A DNA stretch of 64,000 nt from Chloroflexi bacterium HGW-Chloroflexi-6 (GTDB taxonomy: Bacteria > Chloroflexota > Anaerolineae > Anaerolineales > Villigracilaceae), in NCBI GenBank assembly GCA_002840685.1, contig PHBU01000001.1, forward strand, positions 248,001-312,000, written 5' to 3'. Below the pieces are notes generated by a model. It was not told the origin of the DNA, made no database searches, and saw nothing but the letters and a program-made list of their open reading frames with translations. The position numbers were made by a program, and so were the translations under genes. Each line of letters starts with the position of its first letter. Position 1 is the first letter of the stretch. Of this stretch, positions 40,918 through 48,924 are shown in pieces.

Positions 40918-42272
40918 TAAGGCCCAACCGTGTTGGTTGCCGTTGCTGTTGGCGTTGGTGTTTCAGTAGCAGTCGCCGTGCTGGTTGCGGTTGAAGTGGC
41001 AGTACCGGTCGGCGTCACTGTTGAAGTTGCTGTTGCCGTGGCCGTGCTGGTAGCTGTCGCTGTGCTGGTAACAGTCGCCGTGCCGGTAGCGGTGACCGTA
41101 AAGGTGGCCGTGGGGGTATAGGTAGGTGTTATCAGGTTGGACAAGCGCTCAATCCGGGCAGCCAGCCAAATCGGGCGGTCATTGGCGGCCGATCCATTGG
41201 CATGCGCGGTCAGGATAAATTTAACGGTTTCTCCCTTGAGTGCGCTCAAGTCCACATCCACATTGTAAACCTGGCCTTCATATGCCTCGGCAAACTTCCA
41301 GAATGTCTTGATCGAACCATTGCCGATCTGGTAATCGAGCCGGAAAAGCACATTACAGCCATTTGCGCCATACTCACAGCCGATCGTCGCGCGGAAACGG
41401 TCGCCATTTTTGACTTCAAAAGGCGGATAATAACCACTTAAGTAACCATTGTTGACATTTTCTGGCACAGTCAGCAAACCAGGGCGGTTTTCGGTGATAC
41501 CGTTTTCAAGTTTTGGCTTGTCGATGGCAATCGCAAATCCCTTTTTTCCGTCAACGTTACCCGGGCAACCCAGGTCACCCGCCGCACTGCGCCAATCAGC
41601 CGAGCAGTAATTGGCGACAAAATCATAAATCCCGGTCAGGTTGGCCGCGACCTTGATCTGAACAAAAACCGGACTATTGGCCTGTGCGCCAAGGCCAAAC
41701 AAGGCCCCGGCGCTGTTGCGCAGCAACCAATCTCCACGATAGGTACCCGTTGAAGCCGGCGAAGTCAGGTTGACAGAGACATCCACCGTGTCACCCGGCG
41801 AAACGGATCTGGGCAAATTGACTGCCGCCGGGCCGCCCATCTGACTTCCGGACGAAAAAACCAGCGCATAAGATGTTGTCCAGGCACACGTTCCTGTGTT
41901 CTGGATACGCCAGGTTTTTGTAAAGCTGGAGCTTGAGCCGAAAGTTGTATTATCAGGGATGGTCACATCCCGCACAAAAGCAGCCTGGTCACAGCGCGTC
42001 ACTACTACCGGTTGTGTCGTAGGTGGTATTGGGCTGGGGAACTGCACTGCAATGGTCGAAGTCGGCAGGGCCGGCAGGGTCGGCAATCCCAACGTTGGAG
42101 GGGCCACGGTGGCGACAACAGCCTGGGTTTGCAGGGCTTGCAAAGTGCCTGCCTGGGCTGTGTACAGAGCCTGCAAAGTTGCTGCCGAGTCAGGAGCAGC
42201 GTTGGGCAGGTTGCACCCCGCAAGAAAAAGCAGGGTCAGCCACAAAGAAAAGGATAATAGTGTTTTTTTCAT
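40917..42272 (-). CDS. NBR1/FW Ig-like domain lipoprotein (copy 1)
   Basis: 451 aa: lipobox FLAGC, Gln/Thr/Ala linker, and an Ig-like domain of the kind found in human NBR1 (about 100-210). Its signature is the FTKTWRIQNTGTCAWT strand, the 'GGPAAVNLPRSVSPGDTVDVSVNL' strand and 'GTYRGDWLLRNSAGALFG'. A second beta domain with paired cysteines (about 215-385) and a 65-residue Thr/Ala/Pro tail follow. Probably a surface protein; binding partner unknown. Confidence 0.82.
   Translation of the reverse strand: MKKTLLSFSLWLTLLFLAGCNLPNAAPDSAATLQALYTAQAGTLQALQTQAVVATVAPPTLGLPTLPALPTSTIAVQFPSPIPPTTQPVVVTRCDQAAFVRDVTIPDNTTFGSSSSFTKTWRIQNTGTCAWTTSYALVFSSGSQMGGPAAVNLPRSVSPGDTVDVSVNLTSPASTGTYRGDWLLRNSAGALFGLGAQANSPVFVQIKVAANLTGIYDFVANYCSADWRSAAGDLGCPGNVDGKKGFAIAIDKPKLENGITENRPGLLTVPENVNNGYLSGYYPPFEVKNGDRFRATIGCEYGANGCNVLFRLDYQIGNGSIKTFWKFAEAYEGQVYNVDVDLSALKGETVKFILTAHANGSAANDRPIWLAARIERLSNLITPTYTPTATFTVTATGTATVTSTATATSTATATATSTVTPTGTATSTATSTATATETPTPTATATNTVGP
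40924..41123 (-). repeat. Degenerate short tandem repeat coding a Thr/Ala tail
   Basis: Imperfect 6-12-bp repeats of Thr, Ala and Val/Ser codons in the 3' end of the first NBR1-domain gene. The low-complexity stretch is prone to slippage. Confidence 0.75.
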
Positions 42273-42345
42273 AAAAGGTTATCTCCTGAATCAATCCAGA
42301 CAATACTACTATAGACGAATCTGTGCCAAGAAATGTTCCAGAATC

Positions 42346-42374
42346 AAAACAACCGGGGCTGACCCGGTTGTTTT
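42346..42374. terminator. Bidirectional terminator
   Basis: A perfect 12-bp stem (42346-42357 with 42363-42374) with A/T flanks, just after the second NBR1-domain gene. Confidence 0.85.
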
Positions 42375-42391
42375 TGCGATAAATTTTTATT

Positions 42392-43354
42392 TTAGGGGCA
42401 GGTCCAATAGAATATTGGCGCACCATCTGTAAATTCAGCATCGTTTGGCTCATTGATAAACAAGGTTACCTTGCGCTCCATGCCCTGGACCGCATCCGCC
42501 TTGAGGTTCCAGGTCCATGAAATAACTTGCTGACCGGCATCCTTGAAAACAAGTTTGCCGCCTTCACGAACACCACCATCGTAAGGATACTGGTACCACT
42601 GATACCTGACCTCGCCAGGTCCATTGGTCACAACCGTGGCGGTGACCGTGTACTTTGTGCCACCGGCAGGGCATCCACTCTGCGGGTCGCGCTTAATCGT
42701 ATAGATCACATCGGTTACGGCAACAGCATCTTCAGGTTTCGTGGCAACAGTGATTTTGGCGACCAGAGATGTGTCAGTAGTACCAACGCCAAAGCTACCG
42801 CCGTAAGGGGTGGCAATCCGCCAGTAGCCGGTGTAGACGCCCTCGGTTGCAGGCGCGGTCATATCCACCGATAAATTGACCGCATCTCCGGGGTAGACCG
42901 TTTTCGTCAGCGGAATGGAAGTGGTTTCAGTCATTCCATCGCCGCTTTGCAGGTATAGCGTGTGGGATGTATCCCAGGGGCATGAACCGATATTTTTGAT
43001 CTGCCATGTTTTGGTAAATTTCGTGCCCGGTAGCATGATTTTGCCATCCGGAATACTGATATCTGCCACAAACGCAGCGAAGTAACAGGCAATCTGCGAA
43101 CCACCCTGTGAAACAACTGCGGTCGGGGATGGCGCAAAAGTGGCGGTGGGGGTCGGCGGCTCGGGGGTTTCGGTGGGCGTGACGGCTGCCTCTTGGGTAG
43201 CAGCCTGTTCGGTATAACGCGCTTCCACGGTTTGTACTGCAGAAGTGGCGATCGCATCCGCGTCAGGGGTAGGGGATGCCTCAGCGCCGCAGGCGCTCAA
43301 CAGTAAGATGAGCACACTCCCCCAAACGATAAGATTTTTCAATTGTTTAGACAT
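42392..43354 (-). CDS. NBR1/FW Ig-like domain lipoprotein (copy 2)
   Basis: 320 aa from ATG 43354 (AAAGGA upstream). Lipobox LLSAC, Pro/Thr linker, an NBR1-type Ig-like domain ('FTKTWQIKNIGSCPWDTSH', 'YPGDAVNLSVDMTAPATEGVYTG') and a distinct C-terminal Cys-containing beta domain ending in FYWTCP. Related to copies 1 and 3, but the C-terminal domain differs. Predicted surface lipoprotein. Confidence 0.82.
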   Translation of the reverse strand: MSKQLKNLIVWGSVLILLLSACGAEASPTPDADAIATSAVQTVEARYTEQAATQEAAVTPTETPEPPTPTATFAPSPTAVVSQGGSQIACYFAAFVADISIPDGKIMLPGTKFTKTWQIKNIGSCPWDTSHTLYLQSGDGMTETTSIPLTKTVYPGDAVNLSVDMTAPATEGVYTGYWRIATPYGGSFGVGTTDTSLVAKITVATKPEDAVAVTDVIYTIKRDPQSGCPAGGTKYTVTATVVTNGPGEVRYQWYQYPYDGGVREGGKLVFKDAGQQVISWTWNLKADAVQGMERKVTLFINEPNDAEFTDGAPIFYWTCP

Positions 43355-43390
43355 ACGGTTTCCTTTCACAACAGGTTCGTATTATAACAA

Positions 43391-43425
43391 AAATAAAAAC
43401 GGATGTTTGCCAGGCAAACATCCGT
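43391..43425 (-). terminator. Terminator of the third NBR1-domain gene
   Basis: A 13-bp stem (43399-43411 with 43413-43425) is followed on the reverse strand by a T-rich run. Confidence 0.85.
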
Positions 43426-43450
43426 CTGTCATGAACCATTGTAGCCTAGA

Positions 43451-44149
43451 TCAGGGGGTCGAGGTTGGGGTAGCCGTTGGAGTGGCTGTTTGCGAGGGGG
43501 TGGGCGTAACGGTCGGTGTCGCAGTCGGGGCAACAACCTTGATCTCAATAAAAAACGAGGTGCCCTGGTAACCGCTGGCAACCGGCACCAGCACACCGGC
43601 TGCGTTGCGCAAACGCCAGTATCCGCGATAAGTTCCAGGTGCAGACGGGGCCTTTAGCGCCACAGAAACATCCACTTGCTGGCCTGGGGCAACACTGCCT
43701 GCCAAAGGCTGGGTGGCTGGTCCGCCCATCAGTTCACCGCTATCAAAAATAAGCTGGTAACTGGTTGACCAGGTGCATGTGCCAAGATTGCGCAAGCGCC
43801 AGGTTTTTGTAAAGGTTTGATCGGGTAAAAACTGGGTACCATCCGGCACAGTCACATCGGTTACGAACTGCGCCAGATCACAAAGCGGAGTTGCGCTGGC
43901 CGTGGCAGTTGGCGGCAGAGTCGCGGTTGCAGGGGGTACGGGAGTGGTTGCAACCGGTTGAGCCGGGGCAGGGGTGGTTGCCGGCGGAGCACCCAGGTTA
44001 TCAAGCGTCAATTGCACCTGAACCGTTTCAGCCGCAGCCGTGAAAACCGCGTTGGAATCCTGTGGGGTGGCCTGCGGCAGGTTGCAACCAACCAGCAAGG
44101 CCGGCAAAAACAGCACAAGAATAAATGTTCGCAAAGATAATTTCAACAT
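43451..44149 (-). CDS. NBR1/FW Ig-like domain lipoprotein (copy 3)
   Basis: 232 aa: lipobox LLVGC, Ala/Pro/Thr linker, one NBR1-type Ig-like domain ('FTKTWRLRNLGTCTWSTSY', 'GTYRGYWRLRNAAG') and a short Thr/Pro tail. The shortest of three related lipoproteins read in the same direction, each with its own promoter and terminator regions. Confidence 0.82.
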   Translation of the reverse strand: MLKLSLRTFILVLFLPALLVGCNLPQATPQDSNAVFTAAAETVQVQLTLDNLGAPPATTPAPAQPVATTPVPPATATLPPTATASATPLCDLAQFVTDVTVPDGTQFLPDQTFTKTWRLRNLGTCTWSTSYQLIFDSGELMGGPATQPLAGSVAPGQQVDVSVALKAPSAPGTYRGYWRLRNAAGVLVPVASGYQGTSFFIEIKVVAPTATPTVTPTPSQTATPTATPTSTP

Positions 44150-44337
44150 CTCACTACTCCCTATCAGAAGCCAAAGAATTCAAAATATATGCAACCATTA
44201 TTATACCAATCCCAACGATTTGCATTCCCAGTTTGCATCTTGGCATAAAGCTTACTTTGTTATAGGATTGATAATAACTTCATTTTAGATAAATATTAGT
44301 GATTTACTCGAGAGCGATGCAGAAAATAGGATAGCAA

Positions 44338-45336
44338 ATGATCATCCCCGACGATTTTATCAAACTACCCTACTCCCCTGACCTGACCGAAGGTGGAATT
44401 TCCTACGCAGTGCGCTCCCTGCCCCACACATACGACCGCATGGGCGGCTCACTATACTCACGCTTGCGCCGAATCGTCGGCGGCGTGGCGGTGGAACTGG
44501 CTTTCCGGCGTTACCTCGGCGAGCGAGATGTTCCTTTCGATGTAAAAGGCACAACTCCATTTACAGAACCGGACAAATATGATGTTTCACTGGGGGGACA
44601 TCGCTGCGACTTGAAAACTTTTGTGACCTCGAAACGCAACCAGATTACGGCCATGCGCCGCAACCCATCGCTTGTCTTGCGCGCCCCGGCCTTGATCCCC
44701 GCGGACCAGTTTGCCGGTGAAAATCACAGCGACCAGGATTTATACCTGTTTGCCTTTTTGCTGGGTCTGACCACCAACTCGACCGAAGAAATCAAAACGG
44801 CGGTCGATGCGGGTCAGCCCATTTACCTGATACACCCGATGCGCGCCGAATGGTCGCGTCCGGCAATCTGGGCTCCGCTCGAAAAGATCAGCCTTAAAAG
44901 CGAATGCAGCCAGCCCATCACGGTTGAAATCGGCGGACAGGATTCTGAGCGTGAGTTCATCACCGCCAAATACACGCTTGAACCGCTGACCCGCGTCAGA
45001 GTGGATTTGCCGCTCTTCAGCCTGGCCTACCTGCATGTTGATTGCGTGCCCGATGCACGGATTGGCGTCCACAGCACGGCGCGCAGCGAGGTTTACCTGG
45101 TTTCGCCGCAAGACTGGGGTAATATCTGGATCTATGGCATGGAAACCTGGCTGACAGGCTACATGGCGCGTGAGGAATTTCGCCGCAAAGCCAGCACCAT
45201 TTTTGCCGGCAGCCGGGTTTTTCAATACAGCAAGACCCAGACCAAGAATATGTCTGTGCCGGTGGCTGACTTGCGCCCCCTGACTGAGTTATTTGCGCGA
45301 GTGAAAGATTGGGAAGAAAAGAAAAAAGATTGGTAA
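44338..45336 (+). CDS. Orphan protein with a PD-(D/E)xK-like nuclease signature
   Basis: 332 aa, no family recognised with certainty. The N-terminal third has E53 in a helix, D82 in 'KYDVSLGG' and D91-L-K93 in 'HRCDLKTF', the spacing of the PD-(D/E)xK nuclease core found in many restriction and repair enzymes. The remainder is beta-rich ('IGVHSTARSEVYLVSPQDWG') and ends in a charged helix. There is no methyltransferase or helicase beside it. Nuclease activity is an inference from three residues. Confidence 0.55.
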   Translation: MIIPDDFIKLPYSPDLTEGGISYAVRSLPHTYDRMGGSLYSRLRRIVGGVAVELAFRRYLGERDVPFDVKGTTPFTEPDKYDVSLGGHRCDLKTFVTSKRNQITAMRRNPSLVLRAPALIPADQFAGENHSDQDLYLFAFLLGLTTNSTEEIKTAVDAGQPIYLIHPMRAEWSRPAIWAPLEKISLKSECSQPITVEIGGQDSEREFITAKYTLEPLTRVRVDLPLFSLAYLHVDCVPDARIGVHSTARSEVYLVSPQDWGNIWIYGMETWLTGYMAREEFRRKASTIFAGSRVFQYSKTQTKNMSVPVADLRPLTELFARVKDWEEKKKDW

Positions 45337-45339
45337 GGT

Positions 45340-45380
45340 AGAAAGTGGAAAGGGAAACCAGCCTTTCCACTTTCTATTTT
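45340..45380. terminator. Bidirectional terminator
   Basis: A perfect 14-bp stem (45340-45353 with 45362-45375) followed by A/T-rich sequence, between convergent genes. Confidence 0.82.
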
Positions 45381-45384
45381 CAGT

Positions 45385-45726
45385 TTACCGGTAATCGCCC
45401 TCGCCCTTGATCTTGCCCCGCTCGAGACGAGAGAATAACTTTTCAAGATTGGCTTCTGCCACTTCCTGCAAGGGGATATCCAGTTCGGTGGCAATCTGCG
45501 CCAGATACCAGAGCACATCGCCCAATTCATATTTCAGCGCATCACGGTCAGCTTCCCTGATCTGGCCGGCATGGTCACGAAAGATTTTTTTAACCTTTCC
45601 GGCCAGTTCACCGGCTTCGTTGACCAACCCCAGGGTGGGATAAACGATCGGATGGTCGGTATGAACCAGATTCCAGGTTTTGCGCGATTCGCGCTGGTAG
45701 TCGTTCAGGTCTTTGATGTTTGGCAT
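45385..45726 (-). CDS. MazG-like nucleotide pyrophosphohydrolase
   Basis: 113 aa all-alpha protein. The metal-binding helices are visible as LVNEAGELAGKVKK near 34-47 and ELGDVLWYLAQIA near 67-79. It probably hydrolyses non-canonical NTPs to NMP and PPi. AAAGGAT precedes ATG 45726; the long upstream frame overlaps the lipid kinase and is rejected. Follows the kinase gene by 4 bp. Confidence 0.85.
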   Translation of the reverse strand: MPNIKDLNDYQRESRKTWNLVHTDHPIVYPTLGLVNEAGELAGKVKKIFRDHAGQIREADRDALKYELGDVLWYLAQIATELDIPLQEVAEANLEKLFSRLERGKIKGEGDYR

Positions 45727-45730
45727 GAAT

Positions 45731-46645
45731 TTATCCTTTAATAACTTGCAAAGCATTGGGAACGATCTCAAAACTGACCTGGCGCAGGTTGCTGCCAAAG
45801 CTGGTGTAAATTTCACCATCAGCGTGAATATAAAGCGGCAAGTCAGAAGTCAGGCTCAGGCGGCGGGTGGTTCCAAGCGTCACCTGTGGGAACTTGCCAT
45901 GTGTGCCCTTCATCACTTCCGGCAAGATGCGCAGCATGGTCAGGCGTGAACAACGGCTGACCATCGCAAAATTGAGTATTCCATCATCGTTTTTGGCATC
46001 CGGCGCAACCACGAAACCACCACCCTGGCGCGGGCCATTGCACACCGTCAGCATGATGTTGGACTGCTCGATGGCTTGCCCGTCGAGATCGATCTTCATC
46101 TTGGCCGGTTGATGATTAACAACGATGGTTTGCAAAACCGCCACCAGATACATCAAGAATCCGCGCAGAAACGGCAATTTATGCGAGCGGATGGTAACCA
46201 CTGCGTCAAAGCCCATGCCAAGCGTATTATCGAAGTATTCCTGGCGGCCATGCTCATCAGTCATCAGCCCCAAGTCAATCGTCGAGGTCTGGCCTTCGAG
46301 GGCATGCGCCAGGGCCCGGTCTGCGGCCGTTGGCACGCCGATCGCGTGGGCGAAATCGTTGCCAGAGCCAAGCGGAACAACACCGAGGGCCGGGCGGCGT
46401 TCTGCGGGAACCTGCATCAGCCCATTGACAACCTCGTGCACGGTCCCATCCCCGCCGAGGGCGATCACCCGCTCATATCCCTGCTCGGCAGCCTGACGCG
46501 CCAGTTCAGTGGCGTGGGCCGGGTAGACGGTTCCGCTCCATTCGGCGCCATACTGGTTGGCAATCGGGCGCAGATCATTGGCAACCTTCCAGGCTTGGCC
46601 CATATCAGCCATGGGATTAAAAATAAGTTTGGCTTTTGGCTTCAT
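45731..46645 (-). CDS. Diacylglycerol/lipid kinase
   Basis: 304 aa of the DgkB/YegS family. KAKLIFNPMAD at the start, nucleotide-binding VIALGGDGTVHEVVNG near 59, and GVVPLGSGNDFAHAIG near 84. It phosphorylates diacylglycerol or a related lipid on the inner membrane face. GGAGGAAAG precedes ATG 46645. Likely operon with the MazG-like gene. Confidence 0.9.
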   Translation of the reverse strand: MKPKAKLIFNPMADMGQAWKVANDLRPIANQYGAEWSGTVYPAHATELARQAAEQGYERVIALGGDGTVHEVVNGLMQVPAERRPALGVVPLGSGNDFAHAIGVPTAADRALAHALEGQTSTIDLGLMTDEHGRQEYFDNTLGMGFDAVVTIRSHKLPFLRGFLMYLVAVLQTIVVNHQPAKMKIDLDGQAIEQSNIMLTVCNGPRQGGGFVVAPDAKNDDGILNFAMVSRCSRLTMLRILPEVMKGTHGKFPQVTLGTTRRLSLTSDLPLYIHADGEIYTSFGSNLRQVSFEIVPNALQVIKG

Positions 46646-46654
46646 CTTTCCTCC

Positions 46655-46684
46655 AAATAAAAACGGGTTGTTATAAACAACCCG
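46655..46684 (-). terminator. Terminator of the diguanylate cyclase gene
   Basis: A 9-bp stem (46664-46672 with 46676-46684) followed on the reverse strand by five T. It separates the cyclase from the lipid kinase operon. Confidence 0.82.
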
Positions 46685-46708
46685 CAAATTGTCAAAAAGT
46701 TCGGCTTT

Positions 46709-47953
46709 TTATGGTTTTACGCCGGGCATTTGCAACTCACCTGTGAACCCCCGCGCCATCTGGAAAGTGCCGCGCGCATGTTTTTTGGCGCGGTAGAGGG
46801 CTTCATCGGCAGCGCGCATTAAATCGGCAGCAGACCGGGCATGGGTGGGGTAGATCGCAATTCCGCCAGAAACTCCCAAACGGCAGACAGAACCATCTGG
46901 CAGGAAACAGGCATAACTGGAGAATCGTACTCGAATATTCTCAGCAACCTGGGCCGCAGTCTCTGCGCTTGCTTCTGGCAAGACCATGCACAACTCATCA
47001 CCGCCGTAACGCGCCAGAAAATCACTGGAACGCGAAACCGAGCTCAGAAATGCCGCAATATCATGCAGAACCCGGTCGCCAATGGCATGCCCCCAGGTAT
47101 CATTAACTCCCTTAAAACCATCCAAATCCATCATCAAAACCGCAAATGGGCGCCCCGTGCGGTTGGTGCGACCAACCTGGTGGTCAAGATAACGGTCCAG
47201 CGCGCGTCGATTGGGCAGCCCGGTCAGGGTATCGCTAAGCGCCTGGCGCGAAACCGCCTCATGCAGGCGGGCATTGATAATTGCAATCCCGGCCTGGTCG
47301 GCGAGTAATGTGAGCAAACGCTGTTCCGCCGGAGAAAACGGCCCAACCTGCCAGCGCGAAAGGTTCATCACACCAATCACAGAATCGGTCATCATGAGCG
47401 GAATGCTGATCAAAGAGCCAAACCAATCTTCAGGCACATTCAAAAAAAGCGGATGCTGGCGCAGGTTTTCAACAATGACCATTTCTTTTGTGTGCGCCGC
47501 CTGATAAGTAACGCCATCCGGGCGAGGCGGCCAATTTTCCTTGTTACGCAGCCCCTGTCCATCCAACGAAGCGCCAAAGCGCAGGATATTATTCTGATAT
47601 AGATATATGTGAGCATTGCGAGCGTTCTTAACCAGTTGCATGGCTTCGGTCACAACGCTATCCAGCACGGCTTGCAGTTCCAGGTTGGTGGTCAGGTTAT
47701 AGGTAAGGCGCTTGACCGCATCCAATTCGGCGGCTTGTTGCCGAATCACCCCCAATAAATTGTAATGAGAGAACAAACGAGAAGCCAATACTTCTGCAGT
47801 TTGTTCGTATTGAACTTGCGAATCTGAATCTAGAAGCCCATCCAGCAAAGAAGACAGCAAATCAAAATAAGACTGCTGTTCAGTGGCAGAAAGACCCGTT
47901 TTTTGTAAACGTTCACGAAAAGCGGGCAACCATCGGTTTTTGAATTCATTCAT
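46709..47953 (-). CDS. GAF-GGDEF diguanylate cyclase
   Basis: 414 aa. N-terminal helical part (about 1-90), a GAF sensor domain (about 95-235), then GGDEF. The active-site motif is ARYGGDELCMVL (GGDEL, a tolerated variant), with RSSD five residues upstream matching the RxxD product-inhibition site; 'DTLTGLPNRRALDRYL' and 'LMMDLDGFKGVNDTWGH' are also present. Likely makes cyclic di-GMP in response to a ligand bound by GAF. ATG 47953 is used because a GTG at 47995 would sit at the transcription start. Confidence 0.9.
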   Translation of the reverse strand: MNEFKNRWLPAFRERLQKTGLSATEQQSYFDLLSSLLDGLLDSDSQVQYEQTAEVLASRLFSHYNLLGVIRQQAAELDAVKRLTYNLTTNLELQAVLDSVVTEAMQLVKNARNAHIYLYQNNILRFGASLDGQGLRNKENWPPRPDGVTYQAAHTKEMVIVENLRQHPLFLNVPEDWFGSLISIPLMMTDSVIGVMNLSRWQVGPFSPAEQRLLTLLADQAGIAIINARLHEAVSRQALSDTLTGLPNRRALDRYLDHQVGRTNRTGRPFAVLMMDLDGFKGVNDTWGHAIGDRVLHDIAAFLSSVSRSSDFLARYGGDELCMVLPEASAETAAQVAENIRVRFSSYACFLPDGSVCRLGVSGGIAIYPTHARSAADLMRAADEALYRAKKHARGTFQMARGFTGELQMPGVKP

Positions 47954-47996
47954 AATTTTTGGCCCGCCCCAAACTTCAGGTGGGATGGATGTCACG

Positions 47997-48002
47997 ATTA
48001 TA
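47997..48002 (-). promoter_or_regulatory. Probable -10 element of the diguanylate cyclase gene
   Basis: Reverse-strand TATAAT about 43 nt before the chosen ATG, again in a TTATAAT context. Confidence 0.4.
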
Positions 48003-48075
48003 AGTGACGGATTGCACTTTAGAGTATGCTAAAATCATTAGAATTGCCAATCCTAACAATTTTATGGAGAAAAAC

Positions 48076-48858
48076 ATGGCCGCAACCCGCCTGGTATCCC
48101 AAACCCCGCTGAAACCGTATCAGCGCGCCATCTTAATTGGCGCATCAAGCGGCATTGGCGCAGCGCTTGCGCAGAAACTGGCCGATGAAGGCTACCAGCT
48201 GGCCCTGCTTGGCCGGCGTGAAAGCCTGCTTGAAACCCTCTGCACACAGATCAATACAAAACATGGTGAAAAACGCGCCATTTCTTTTGTTCATGACGTA
48301 ACACAAATTGACGATGTTCCGACTCTATTCAACAAAGTAGTCGCAGAACTTGGCGGGCTGGATGCCATTATCTACAATGCCGGCATTCTGGAAGTTGTCA
48401 AACTAAACGAATTTGACCCTAAAAAAGACATCGAAATGACCCAGATCAACTACCTGGGCGCACTGGCCTGGCTCAACCCGGCGGCGGCTTACTTCCAGGG
48501 CGTCAAGTCCGGCCAGATCGTCGGCCTCGGTTCTGTGGCCGGGGATCGGGGTCGAGTCGGCGCCCCGGCTTATAACGCATCGAAGGCCGCTCTCCACACC
48601 TATCTCGAAGCGCTGCGGAACAGACTTACCCGTCACGGAATCAACGTGCTGACGATTAAACCTGGCTTTGTCGCCACCGACATGATCAAAGATAATCCGC
48701 GCACCCCAATGGTCATCAGCCCTGAAAAGGCCGCCGATGGCATTTTCAAGGCCATGCAAGCCCGCAAACAGACCGTATATGTTCCCGCCCAGTGGGGACT
48801 GCTGATGCAAATTATTCGCCACATTCCGTCGATCATCTTCCGACGGTTAACTTTTTAG
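48076..48858 (+). CDS. Short-chain dehydrogenase, DprE2-like
   Basis: 260 aa. Rossmann motif ILIGASSGIGAALAQ near 14-28, catalytic Tyr-Lys in 'APAYNASKAALH' near 160 and the preceding Ser region 'GLGSVAGDRGRVG'. Classical SDR. The neighbouring FAD enzyme resembles DprE1, so this may be the reductase of a DprE1/DprE2-type epimerisation pair. GGAG six nt before ATG 48076 sets the start. Confidence 0.82.
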   Translation: MAATRLVSQTPLKPYQRAILIGASSGIGAALAQKLADEGYQLALLGRRESLLETLCTQINTKHGEKRAISFVHDVTQIDDVPTLFNKVVAELGGLDAIIYNAGILEVVKLNEFDPKKDIEMTQINYLGALAWLNPAAAYFQGVKSGQIVGLGSVAGDRGRVGAPAYNASKAALHTYLEALRNRLTRHGINVLTIKPGFVATDMIKDNPRTPMVISPEKAADGIFKAMQARKQTVYVPAQWGLLMQIIRHIPSIIFRRLTF

Positions 48859-48924
48859 TGCTATTCGATCAGCCAATCATTGAAAACAAAGGTTGAATAG
48901 CAACATTCAGTAAAAGAGTACCCT

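Noticed and set aside
40930..41121. Forward ORF of Val/Ala repeats opposite the first NBR1-domain gene
   Set aside because: It is the antisense reading of the Thr/Ala tail repeats; no ribosome site and no independent composition.
45727..45819. N-terminal extension of the MazG-like protein
   Set aside because: It overlaps the lipid kinase coding end and the extra residues do not fit the family; AAAGGAT marks the shorter start.
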